Made by a program: the position numbers and the translations under genes. DNA of 64,000 nucleotides from a virus. Numbering within the stretch: position 1 is the stretch's first letter; every line of letters starts with the position of its first letter. Where the stretch lies: positions 1-64,000 of the IMG/VR virus record IMGVR_UViG_3300030098_003519; one strand, written 5' to 3'. Of this stretch, positions 25,401-33,719 are shown one piece after another. Below the pieces are notes generated by a model. It did no database searches, was not told where the DNA came from, and saw nothing but the letters and a program-made list of their open reading frames with translations.

Positions 25401-27129
25401 AAGCACTTCCACCAGCAACATGGAAAGTTAGACCTTCCCTTGCTGCTATTCCTAATGCACCATTACTATGAGAGAATAAACCAGATAATTCTTTAGAACC
25501 ATCACTCTGTCTTGAGAAGAATATTCCAGATCCTTCATTACTTACGTCATCGTGTGCTGCAGTTCCAAATGATATGTGTTTATTAGTTCCAGTTGTTATC
25601 TGTGCTTTATATGTTGTTTGAGTAAAATTAGCACCAATGTTTACTGTTCCTGCTTGAGTAATGCGAAGTGCTTCTGCATTTACAGCAGCCTCATTCTTTG
25701 TAAAGAATGAAAGCCATCCACCAGAATCATCACCAGCATTAGTATCACTAGTTTTTAGATACGCCTGTATAGCTGCTACCTGTTTAGAACCAGCATTATT
25801 ACCACTTGAACTATGACTATTTTCCCTATTAACAAATCTTAGTGTTCCAACATTAGTACTATCTGCATTTTGATTTGAACTTATATTAATAATTCCATAC
25901 TCACCAACACTTCCATCACCTGTTACTTCTAATATCTTACAATTTGCTGTATCATTATTGAATGAATAACTGCTTAAACCTTGAGTTACTATATGTCCTG
26001 CATTTGTAATGCGAAATTTTTCTGTTGGTGTACCACCTGGACAAGTAAAGAAAGTTGTATCAAATTTATTAGTACCATCTACATCTAAAACTCTGATTGA
26101 ATTATACCTATCGTTAGGACTTGCATCTGATGGAACAAATTTTAACTCAGTACTTGTATTTGTAGTCGTTCCATGATTTTCTAATATTAATGATACTAAA
26201 TTATTTCCAGCACTACTCTGGTAAATGTGCATTCCACCTGCAGCAACTTCTGTTGAAATTCCAGCACCAGTTGATAATCTTCCACTTCCATCAATACGAA
26301 GTTTTTCTGTGCCACCATCATCTTCAACAACAAAAGCATCAGTAGCTGCTGGCATACCAATATTCCAACCACCAATTCCACTACTATCAAAGTGTATTGT
26401 TACTTTATTGGTTGTAGTCGATCCATCCCAGTTACTTAAAGTAAGAGCATCTGTATCTACATCTCCAGTATTAATAATTGCTGTTGTGTTGATATTATTG
26501 CCAGCACCAACAATAAGTTTAGTATTTGAACCTGTGTTATTACTTGATCCGATATGGAATCTACCATCTGAGTCGATGCGAAGTTTTTCTACATTACCTG
26601 GTGAGAATACTATAGGTTCAAGAGCATATGTTCTTAATCTCCATTCTGGGTTTGCAGTTGCAATATTAGAACATTGCACACCAAATGCTCCTGTAGCACT
26701 TCTAACCATGAATAAGTCTTTATCAGTTGCAGCAGTATTTGAAAAGACATCTAAAGGAGCATTTGGTGCAACAGTTCCTATTCCCACCTCACCAGTATCA
26801 ACAACTGTAAGAACTTCACTAGTTCCATCAAATAAGTTTAATATATCTCCTGCACCTGTTTGAGTTATAATTCCTGCTGTTGTTGTACTATTAGCCGCTA
26901 CTCTTAACAACTCCACATTTCTCAGAGTTGTATTTAAAGTTGTTGTATCTCCTTGTACTGTTAAATTACCAGTAACATTGACATTAGTAAAAGTTGAGGT
27001 ATTACCAGTACCAGCTCCTATCTCACCAACAAATCTTGTTGCTGTTATAATTCCTGCAGAATGTATATTGTGAGTTCGGAGTTGTGCTAGTGTATGAATA
27101 CCAGGTCCAACAACTTTAGTAAATGCCAT
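22480..27129 (-). CDS. Very long modular tail fibre
   Basis: 1549 residues. N-terminal part: NLTVQGDTTTLNTTLRNVELL near residue 55. The shaft has about ten ERLRI/EKLRI...GIGT repeats. An embedded module of ~130 residues (GHIVTQGLSSYSF to NFTQTTYKAQ) is closely similar to the one near the C-terminus of the 949-residue fibre. The last ~350 residues (from about 1180) contain no GIGT repeats and are rich in Gly/Ser/Tyr/His (APGCCYHGYAILEAG, WLIDIKGYEYIG), so they probably form a distinct receptor-binding tip. I cannot assign that tip to a family. Confidence 0.87.
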   Translation of the reverse strand: MAFTKVVGPGIHTLAQLRTHNIHSAGIITATRFVGEIGAGTGNTSTFTNVNVTGNLTVQGDTTTLNTTLRNVELLRVAANSTTTAGIITQTGAGDILNLFDGTSEVLTVVDTGEVGIGTVAPNAPLDVFSNTAATDKDLFMVRSATGAFGVQCSNIATANPEWRLRTYALEPIVFSPGNVEKLRIDSDGRFHIGSSNNTGSNTKLIVGAGNNINTTAIINTGDVDTDALTLSNWDGSTTTNKVTIHFDSSGIGGWNIGMPAATDAFVVEDDGGTEKLRIDGSGRLSTGAGISTEVAAGGMHIYQSSAGNNLVSLILENHGTTTNTSTELKFVPSDASPNDRYNSIRVLDVDGTNKFDTTFFTCPGGTPTEKFRITNAGHIVTQGLSSYSFNNDTANCKILEVTGDGSVGEYGIINISSNQNADSTNVGTLRFVNRENSHSSSGNNAGSKQVAAIQAYLKTSDTNAGDDSGGWLSFFTKNEAAVNAEALRITQAGTVNIGANFTQTTYKAQITTGTNKHISFGTAAHDDVSNEGSGIFFSRQSDGSKELSGLFSHSNGALGIAAREGLTFHVAGGSAYGSTDEALRITPDSKVGIGTDDPATHLQLAGTDANLQFRVTKEGVGSFNHGVDSTGAFLETLSSDNIPIRFYTGGGERLRITSAGKVGIGTNDPKQPVSITGRVSIDAKNDYYGVWADGDTAGENHISVGRWYNTGGGLKSGYSVYGINNLILENNHPTAAHALIIQPKGQKVAIGTHITDGLVHIGQTSAGSVEADAGGDELVLESSGNTGLSILSPGTGESTIFFGNPGTNGQKDGYIRYWHESHSTTANRRCLTFVTGGGDSEKLRIDSSGNTNIGAAAANTAIHASGLFNGATPKFEIKLGAAANSYTRLINITNPGAQTGSETLARVGIKLSLGSEASGGESNKSGIIYAESTSGYNNGTALCLATNNTERLRIKSDGKIKLGTSNSTTDYVEWGSNPRLWLKCPDGINGLRIDANTTPFEIRNTDGNGRAFSFGSGGVANFDATFGGDYSLSAGQYDSSPKLFFNATRHNGSTTVTSFQTSIQAVATSNTNNTGYLGLGGSAAADDLCIDTSGDVRVTSGKLGVNCPLNEALPAALTVRNGGIYLEQGNTITWNNGDNYIKGESGYHLLFTTYDGSSNTDKFRIRGGSGVTNTKIQLPQGSGGFYHSHNSAAITPANNDWIYFGYVPYGSGRRGQFVVEWSSIHAPGCCYHGYAILEAGSSHGPDYDYDWSESLELLATDNHGGHNFKAWKLVDSSSSSGSHLKIFGRWSGTTVQSGTFHVTVLPGKTMLGATIQGANPAIDNNSYNGTRLTIDGNFQQGNTGYAPAQLRLNKSMFGIFHASSGLDTAGAVTTRGLAAGPQGTLWCNYGGHSATRNSGVVGSYTPFAGMVAPNGSGARYLHVKFNITGGSMWLIDIKGYEYIGSWTSEVNGSSHSSDKVHHSISGGYHYNSQALYNGKSIAYRGVDPGWYLSGSYVCCYIDTTSTQTSNRWGFYKFEGGTDGIIGVSQQKPSCVLAYTYSTGTGDAF

Positions 27130-27147
27130 TAGATATTACTTTTTAGT

Positions 27148-27155
27148 TATTTATG
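27148..27155 (-). promoter_or_regulatory. Late promoter CATAAATA
   Basis: In the 32-nt gap upstream of the 1549-residue fibre gene, 19 nt before its ATG. Confidence 0.6.
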
Positions 27156-27161
27156 TGAAGA

Positions 27162-30100
27162 TTACTTAAATTCATCTGGTACTACTACATCATCAGTTCC
27201 ATTCAAATTCTCAACAGTTCTTGCTGGTTCAAGAATAAGATTACCATCATTATCAGTAAGATCACTTGATTTAATAATATCATCTTGCCTTTCACCAACA
27301 ACCATCCAAGAAACAGTATCAGTACAACTATTATCTTGAGCAGTAATAGTTAAAGTGTTTCCAGAAACAGTACCTTTAACATTAGTCCATCCAGTTTCAT
27401 TAGTTGTGAAACATTGTATATCTCTATTTAATGCGACAAAGGTTCCAGCACTCATGCCAACCTTAGTATCAATATTAACGGTAGCAGTACCACCAACAAG
27501 ATCAACTTTACCACGATAAATGTTATCACATTGTGGACCTTCAATAAATGAGTGTACTAAATCTTTTGTAGTTGAAAGACCAACAAGAGGATGAGGAATC
27601 TTAAATGATCCACTACCTTTAGATATTGAACCAGTAATAGAAAGATTATTGGAGATCTGAACTCTATGGAATTTACGATAATCATTAGAATAATAAGAGT
27701 TTGGAGGATTAGCATTAGTCAAATCCCATCTTATATTAGAACCAGGAATGATATCAATACTTGCATTAGGTGGTGATGCATCACTATTTCTCATTCTTCC
27801 AACAGTTGCAGCATTTGTCCCTACAGTGAAGTCACTGTTTATAGTAACAGATTCACCATAAATCATTCTATATCTGAAATCATGGTTCCAATCATAACCA
27901 TGAAATCTTATCCATACATCTTGATTACTATCAACAACAAGTTGAACAACAGATTTTTCTGCCGTCTGTTGATCATGACATATACTCATACTAGAGTTGG
28001 CATACTTTAAAACTTCAATTGTTCCCCTAACAGAACGTGGATAGTTAGTATCACCAGTAGCCATATATTCAAGGTATGCAAGACCAGAACTTCCTACATT
28101 TTTAACTAACTTAATCCAATAGTAATCCATAGCAGGAGATTTACTGGTATTATAATCAAAACAACTTGTTGTATACCAAGGAGTACCAGCTATTATCTGA
28201 TGTCCCATAGAATCTGATAAAATAGTTGTACTATCAACAATAGATACACCAAAACCAACATTATTACCAGATAACATCAATTGACCAGTATTATTGATGC
28301 GAACTCTTTCAGATCCATCTACTTGTAAAGATATATTTGATCCACCTCCACTAGAAGCATTTCCAGCATCACATCTAATTTTTAGATTGTCACCATTACT
28401 TTCGATAATACTTTGTCCATGAGTACCATCAGTGTCTTCCATGCATACGGCAGGAACACCACCTTTCAGGTGAATCATATAATCTGGATTAGTTTCTCCG
28501 ATACCAAGTCTCCTATTAACACCATCAAAAGTTGCTATAGGATAACCACCACCATAAATTTGAGTATGTCTAATAGTAGAAGTTCCTGTTGATCCAAGTC
28601 TTGCTGCATATGTACCACCAGACCAACTAAAAGAAGCATATGAAACAAGAGGATGAGTATCTATTTTATAAGAAGTACCACCTACTATTGCAATATTTCC
28701 ACCATTAACCTGAAATTTTTCTGCTGGATTTGTAATTCCGATACCAACATAACCTGTATCTCCTACGCAACGAAGTCTTTCATTTGAATTTACAACAAGT
28801 CTCAAGTCATCTTCAATTGCATCAATATTTGTTTGTGTTCCTCTAACAACATTATTTCTAAAAATTAAACGAGAACGATTAACTCCATAACAATCAAGAG
28901 TCAATGCACTATTTCCTGATGCCCTTGCAACAGATAATTGACTACCAGAAGCAGGTGTTCCGATACCAACTAGACCACTACCACTGATGGCAAGTCTTTT
29001 TAGACTAGTAGTTCCATCTGATGTCCATATATTATAGTAAGAATCTAATAATGTTGCACCACTAGGAGTATCTGTAGAACCTGTAGCAATATTTGATCCT
29101 GTAAAATATCCATTAGTAACATCAGCAAAACAAGAAGTAGAACTATATCCTTCTCTATACTTTACCCATATTTCAGCACTTTTGGCAGAACTATCATACT
29201 TATGAGCAACTCCAGCAATACCTTCACGAACAGCAGTTGTACTATAAAAATAACCATATAAAGTAGGGTTGGAAGAGAATGCTAAATGAATCTTTGTTTC
29301 ACCAGAAACATTACTATTAGAATCATGAGTTGCTGCTCCAAGAACTGTTATCGTTGCCCTTGCTGCAGCATCAACACCTACACCAGCCCAAGTACCAACC
29401 TTAAACCATTTACCAGGATCATTAGAATTTGCTTCTGTACCGCCTACAGTTCCACGAGTAAATTTGGTTCCTCCATCAGATGCAATTCTAAGTCTTTCTG
29501 CTACACCAACCCCAGATGCATTTGTTTTAAGTACTAATGAAGAACCACCAGAAAGATAAGGAGCAATTGATGCTTCACCAGCATCAGTTACAGACATATC
29601 AATTACACCATTCTGACTAGGACTTAGTATTCCAAAAGTTCCTTTAAGATTTAATGTTCTTGTACTTGAATCAGTAGTGGCTATCATTACATTGCCACCT
29701 GCAGGTTGAATTGCCAAGTGTCTAGCACCATCTCCACTATGTCTAGCTTGCATAAAATAAGGATGTGGTGAAGAGTTAGAAAGTCCAAATACTAATTCAG
29801 ATCCTTCACACCTAAGAGTATGTCCACCTGTTGCATTCCAAGTTACTGATGGAGCAAAAGTACTTGCATATTTTGCAACTAATCCTGCATCAGTTTGTGG
29901 ATCTGTTATACCAATACCAACCGAACCACCCATAGGGTTTAAAGTTATTTGTCTAAGACCACTACCACTTGTATTTGCTTGTATAAACAATGCATAAGGG
30001 GCATATGCAGTCAATCCAAATTTTAATTCGGATCCTTCATTCCTGAATATCTGACCTGGATTACCACCACCCCAAGTTAAAGTTGGAGTAGATAATCCTA

Positions 30101-31880
30101 TATTTCTAGATTCAAGAGATTTTGCATTTAAACCATTATCTCCAGTTCCAATACCAAGAACTCCAGCATTGGTGAGAGTCATTTTTCTTCCACCAGCTGA
30201 AACCCAAGCATGTTCTCCAGAACCACCTACATTTGATTGGAATTTATCACCAGATTCAAGAGTAAGGTATGCACTATTTCCAGAAGTATAATTATGCCAT
30301 CTTGCTCCTACTCCTTGAGTACCTCCAAGATGTAATGTATTACCTGGCGTAACAGTTCCGACACCAAGTTTACCATTTGGCATCTTTACATTTTTATCAT
30401 GATCAATATGTAAACCTAAATCACCAGCATCATTACCACGCATGTAGAGTTGAAATTCTTGTCCACTTGCAACATCATTTTTATCAACAGTAATTCTAAG
30501 ATCACCATTACCTGGTGTTCCAAATTCATGTGTAGTTTCATTATCTGAATCAATTAGAGATAATATACTTACACCACTATTATTTCTAATAGATACATTA
30601 CTTTTAAAAGTTGAAACTCCAGTTGAACCGATGCGAAGTCTTTCTGTACCAGCAGTTTCTACTGTAAATGTATCAGGATCAGGAAATCTAATTGCAGTAT
30701 CTCCATCTCCGATATGATAAATTGAATCAGCAATACCTACTTTATTACCATCACCAACAGTAAATACTTCAGTGGTATTGTCATATAATTTAAGTATATC
30801 TCCTGTACCTGCTTGTGTTACTGCTACTGCTACATTAGCACTATTATCTGCTACTTCTATTCTATCAACAGCCTTTAAGGTAGTATCAATTGTTGTTGTC
30901 GTTCCATTGACTGTTAGGTCGCCTGTAATTGTTGCATCTCCAGTAATAGCTGCGTCATTAACTGTGATGTTATCAGTATTCAATAGAACAACATTACCAG
31001 TTCTTCCATAAACTCCAGTTACTCCACCTCCACCACTACCAGTTGTAGCACCAGCAAAACCAATATGTCTTACTTCTATCTGTGTTCCACTACCAGGAGC
31101 AGTTGTGAGGTTTATAACATTTGCAGCAACACTATATGCTCTTATATTTCCAGCACTATCATTAGGGTACTGAACAACACCATCAATAGTTACCAAGATA
31201 TTTTCATTATTTGGAGGTGACTTTGAAAGTGTGAATGAAGAAGTTGATCCGTCACCACTAAAATGATCTACCTTATTATCTGATATATCAAAGGTAACAT
31301 TATTATTGGTTAGAATATGACCCCAGAATGCATCTGTAGATTGTGGTGCTTGTGAAAATACAATCGTACCATCTAAATCAAATCCAAATCCAGTTGAAGG
31401 ACTTGAACTATCATGTGGTTGCTGAATAACACCATTAACAGAAAGAACTAATTGAGCAGATCTTGTTATTCTTGCCTTTTTACCAGTCGTATGAGTTGCT
31501 TTGAATTTTGTATTGACACCATCAAAAGCAACATTTAATGTATGAGATGATCCTGAAGTTCCTGTTAATGAAAGATCTTCTGCTGTTCCAGATGCAGCAC
31601 GAGCAGCAGTGGTAGCAAGTTTAATATTATTATGATCCTCCTTAATGACAAAATAAACTGAACCAGAAGTCAGTCCATTAATATTTCCACCACCACCGTT
31701 ATTATATGTTACTCTCTGTCCTTGTACGAATCTATGGTTATATGAATATATTGTATCGTTTGCAGCCGAAACTACACTAGAACTTGACCCATCAAAAGTT
31801 AAAGTATATGATGAGATATCATCGAGTATCTTAAAATTGTTATCTTCGCCTGTAGATGGAGAATGACCAATATATGCCAT
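27162..31880 (-). CDS. Very long modular tail fibre with EGPQ-type C-terminus
   Basis: 1572 residues, the longest complete protein here. The first ~300 residues are beta-sandwich-like with recurring patterns (VNGVIQQPHDSSS, TIDGVVQYPNDSAG). DLTVNGTTTTIDTTLKAVDRIEV follows at about 330, then a long ERLRI/GIGT shaft. The C-terminus has FKIPHPLVGLSTTKDLVHSF and EGPQCDNIYRGKVDL, related in outline to the EGPE knob of the 949-residue fibre and ending in an acidic tail. A late element sits just upstream (31899-31906). Confidence 0.87.
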   Translation of the reverse strand: MAYIGHSPSTGEDNNFKILDDISSYTLTFDGSSSSVVSAANDTIYSYNHRFVQGQRVTYNNGGGGNINGLTSGSVYFVIKEDHNNIKLATTAARAASGTAEDLSLTGTSGSSHTLNVAFDGVNTKFKATHTTGKKARITRSAQLVLSVNGVIQQPHDSSSPSTGFGFDLDGTIVFSQAPQSTDAFWGHILTNNNVTFDISDNKVDHFSGDGSTSSFTLSKSPPNNENILVTIDGVVQYPNDSAGNIRAYSVAANVINLTTAPGSGTQIEVRHIGFAGATTGSGGGGVTGVYGRTGNVVLLNTDNITVNDAAITGDATITGDLTVNGTTTTIDTTLKAVDRIEVADNSANVAVAVTQAGTGDILKLYDNTTEVFTVGDGNKVGIADSIYHIGDGDTAIRFPDPDTFTVETAGTERLRIGSTGVSTFKSNVSIRNNSGVSILSLIDSDNETTHEFGTPGNGDLRITVDKNDVASGQEFQLYMRGNDAGDLGLHIDHDKNVKMPNGKLGVGTVTPGNTLHLGGTQGVGARWHNYTSGNSAYLTLESGDKFQSNVGGSGEHAWVSAGGRKMTLTNAGVLGIGTGDNGLNAKSLESRNIGLSTPTLTWGGGNPGQIFRNEGSELKFGLTAYAPYALFIQANTSGSGLRQITLNPMGGSVGIGITDPQTDAGLVAKYASTFAPSVTWNATGGHTLRCEGSELVFGLSNSSPHPYFMQARHSGDGARHLAIQPAGGNVMIATTDSSTRTLNLKGTFGILSPSQNGVIDMSVTDAGEASIAPYLSGGSSLVLKTNASGVGVAERLRIASDGGTKFTRGTVGGTEANSNDPGKWFKVGTWAGVGVDAAARATITVLGAATHDSNSNVSGETKIHLAFSSNPTLYGYFYSTTAVREGIAGVAHKYDSSAKSAEIWVKYREGYSSTSCFADVTNGYFTGSNIATGSTDTPSGATLLDSYYNIWTSDGTTSLKRLAISGSGLVGIGTPASGSQLSVARASGNSALTLDCYGVNRSRLIFRNNVVRGTQTNIDAIEDDLRLVVNSNERLRCVGDTGYVGIGITNPAEKFQVNGGNIAIVGGTSYKIDTHPLVSYASFSWSGGTYAARLGSTGTSTIRHTQIYGGGYPIATFDGVNRRLGIGETNPDYMIHLKGGVPAVCMEDTDGTHGQSIIESNGDNLKIRCDAGNASSGGGSNISLQVDGSERVRINNTGQLMLSGNNVGFGVSIVDSTTILSDSMGHQIIAGTPWYTTSCFDYNTSKSPAMDYYWIKLVKNVGSSGLAYLEYMATGDTNYPRSVRGTIEVLKYANSSMSICHDQQTAEKSVVQLVVDSNQDVWIRFHGYDWNHDFRYRMIYGESVTINSDFTVGTNAATVGRMRNSDASPPNASIDIIPGSNIRWDLTNANPPNSYYSNDYRKFHRVQISNNLSITGSISKGSGSFKIPHPLVGLSTTKDLVHSFIEGPQCDNIYRGKVDLVGGTATVNIDTKVGMSAGTFVALNRDIQCFTTNETGWTNVKGTVSGNTLTITAQDNSCTDTVSWMVVGERQDDIIKSSDLTDNDGNLILEPARTVENLNGTDDVVVPDEFK

Positions 31881-31893
31881 AGTACTCTATTTT

Positions 31894-32508
31894 TTAAGTA
31901 TTTATTGAATCAATAATGGACTGTGGTGTCCCATCAATAACTGCTTGGGCAGCATCTCTTTGTGCTTCATCATTTAGAACACGAGGATCGTCTGCAGCAG
32001 GAACATTTTTATATACAATTTGATCAAAATATGTATTATTAGATGGATCCCATACACTTTCCATAGATGGTGTTCCTAATTTAAGTCTTTGTTGCTTAAG
32101 TCGTTCAACAGCTGATAGATAACTATTTTTTTGATCAATTGCTTTCTTCTCATCTGCAGCAGTCTGAACCCAAGAAGGAATTGCTGCTATTGTAGTAACA
32201 CCAACTTGACTCTTAGGATACTTGTCTTTAATTGCTTTAATATCTGCCTTCCATGCAGTAAGAGATGTATGATAGATCTTATCTAATTGATCTTCAATAG
32301 GTGGATACTCTGCTTTACGTGCAATAGTATATGCCGTAGTAACACCAACTGTTGGTCCTTCTACAATACCAATACCTTGTTCATTTATATCTTGAAGAAA
32401 CTTCTGATAATCTGTATTATTGGGATCTCTAGGAATACCAGTTTTATCTGATAAACGAATTATAGAATTTGCTTCGTTTGAAGGTGGAACTATGGATAAC
32501 TTATACAT
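31894..32508 (-). CDS. Tail-fibre assembly/XkdW-like protein (204 aa)
   Basis: 204 residues. The segment AEYPPIEDQLDKIYHTSL...WKADIKAIKDKYPK (about 66-100) is the hallmark of a widespread phage tail-associated family (YPSI.DQLD..yh.g) often found with fibres. The rest is helical with conserved-looking Trp and Tyr, ending in an AQRDAAQAVIDGTPQ helix. Probably an assembly chaperone or minor tail component (inference). It lies 3 nt after a fibre-like gene and just before the longest fibre. Confidence 0.75.
   Translation of the reverse strand: MYKLSIVPPSNEANSIIRLSDKTGIPRDPNNTDYQKFLQDINEQGIGIVEGPTVGVTTAYTIARKAEYPPIEDQLDKIYHTSLTAWKADIKAIKDKYPKSQVGVTTIAAIPSWVQTAADEKKAIDQKNSYLSAVERLKQQRLKLGTPSMESVWDPSNNTYFDQIVYKNVPAADDPRVLNDEAQRDAAQAVIDGTPQSIIDSINT
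31899..31906 (-). promoter_or_regulatory. Late promoter-like AATAAATA
   Basis: 19 nt upstream of the ATG at 31880, within the last codons of the 204-aa gene. Confidence 0.5.
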
Positions 32509-32510
32509 GT

Positions 32511-33719
32511 TTACATCTCCGCACTAAGAATTAATTTTGCATTTGGTAATACCTGACACCAAAGACCATCTCCTGTAGATAAACTACTATGACCAGTAGT
32601 TTGACAATATACACGTATATTATTATTAACCTTTTCCCCGACTTCTACACTTGCATTACTATTCTGACCACTAGCTCCCTTATATGATTGTAACCAATTA
32701 CCACTAGCAGTCACTGTAGAGACACTTGGTTGAGCTCTCATAGTTACAGGTGTGGAAACTGTTAAATTAATATTAGTAGAATTATAAGCAACACCAATTC
32801 CTAAATGCACTTCATCATCATCACCATATGCCACACAATATCTCTGACAATCATGCAATTGATCGGCATGAGTTTTATAATCAAACGGTGTTGCATTATA
32901 ACCTTCCTCAAGTTGAACACCTGTAATCCATAGATTATTTGATGTAGAACTTGCTATATTAATTGTAGTGCCTGGTGCTTGTTGATTACTAGCATTATTT
33001 CTCCAATAATTTCTAGTACCAGTTCCAGCAGTCCATGTTGAACCTGCCTTAAACCAAAGCCATAATCTTATACCAGTAGTATTATCTGTTGTCCAAGCAT
33101 TTTCAGGCCCATGAGCAGGGAATGACATAGTTTTATATTCCCATTCATTTGCATTATGTATTGTAAAGGTTTGATTAATTATCTTACCAACATTAAAGTT
33201 ATCAGCATGAAGCATAGCATTACAATCACCAGTAACACTAGACTTTACCCAGAATGATAAAGTAACTGGTTTTGCCCTTTGTGTTCCCCAACAAAGATGT
33301 GCCATTCTATTTGCTTCAATCCTCTGTTCTAGAAGAAAATAATCACCACCATCAACAGCAGCATCAGCAGTAGTACAATCCAATTTCCAAGATTTAGTAA
33401 ATCCTTGTCCTATAGGAACATCAGTATCTTGAGAAGAAGTCCATGTTCCAGCACCAGACATTCCAAGTTTCCATCTGTCTACTGTACTGAATACCCAATT
33501 GGGACTTCCATTAAAACCTGAGTCCGTTGTAGCTCTCTGGGCTATTTGGAAATCTCCATTGATAACCATGTTCTTTCGACCTGCTTTCACAATATCAAAA
33601 GACTCTCCTGCAGATGATGAGTTCATTAACTCACTACCATGAGCTCCTATAGGAGGAGTGTCAACCTCATTTAACTTCTCCCTTAAATTTATTGCTGGTT
33701 GTGATACTCTTATAGACAT
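32511..33719 (-). CDS. Tail fibre-like carbohydrate-binding protein (402 aa)
   Basis: 402 residues. The N-terminus is a short adaptor (SQPAINLREKLNEVDTPP). Then comes GRKNMVINGDFQIAQR (about 45-60), the NLLINGDF-type start of a beta-sandwich carbohydrate-binding domain common in phage fibres. It continues with VDRWKLGMSG, VTLSFWVKSS and GTTINIASSTSNNLWITGVQLEEG, the last being the typical closing strand. The C-terminal ~120 residues contain a Cys (CQRYCVAYGDDDEV) as in related phage proteins. No catalytic motif. Probably a glycan-binding tail component. Confidence 0.8.
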   Translation of the reverse strand: MSIRVSQPAINLREKLNEVDTPPIGAHGSELMNSSSAGESFDIVKAGRKNMVINGDFQIAQRATTDSGFNGSPNWVFSTVDRWKLGMSGAGTWTSSQDTDVPIGQGFTKSWKLDCTTADAAVDGGDYFLLEQRIEANRMAHLCWGTQRAKPVTLSFWVKSSVTGDCNAMLHADNFNVGKIINQTFTIHNANEWEYKTMSFPAHGPENAWTTDNTTGIRLWLWFKAGSTWTAGTGTRNYWRNNASNQQAPGTTINIASSTSNNLWITGVQLEEGYNATPFDYKTHADQLHDCQRYCVAYGDDDEVHLGIGVAYNSTNINLTVSTPVTMRAQPSVSTVTASGNWLQSYKGASGQNSNASVEVGEKVNNNIRVYCQTTGHSSLSTGDGLWCQVLPNAKLILSAEM

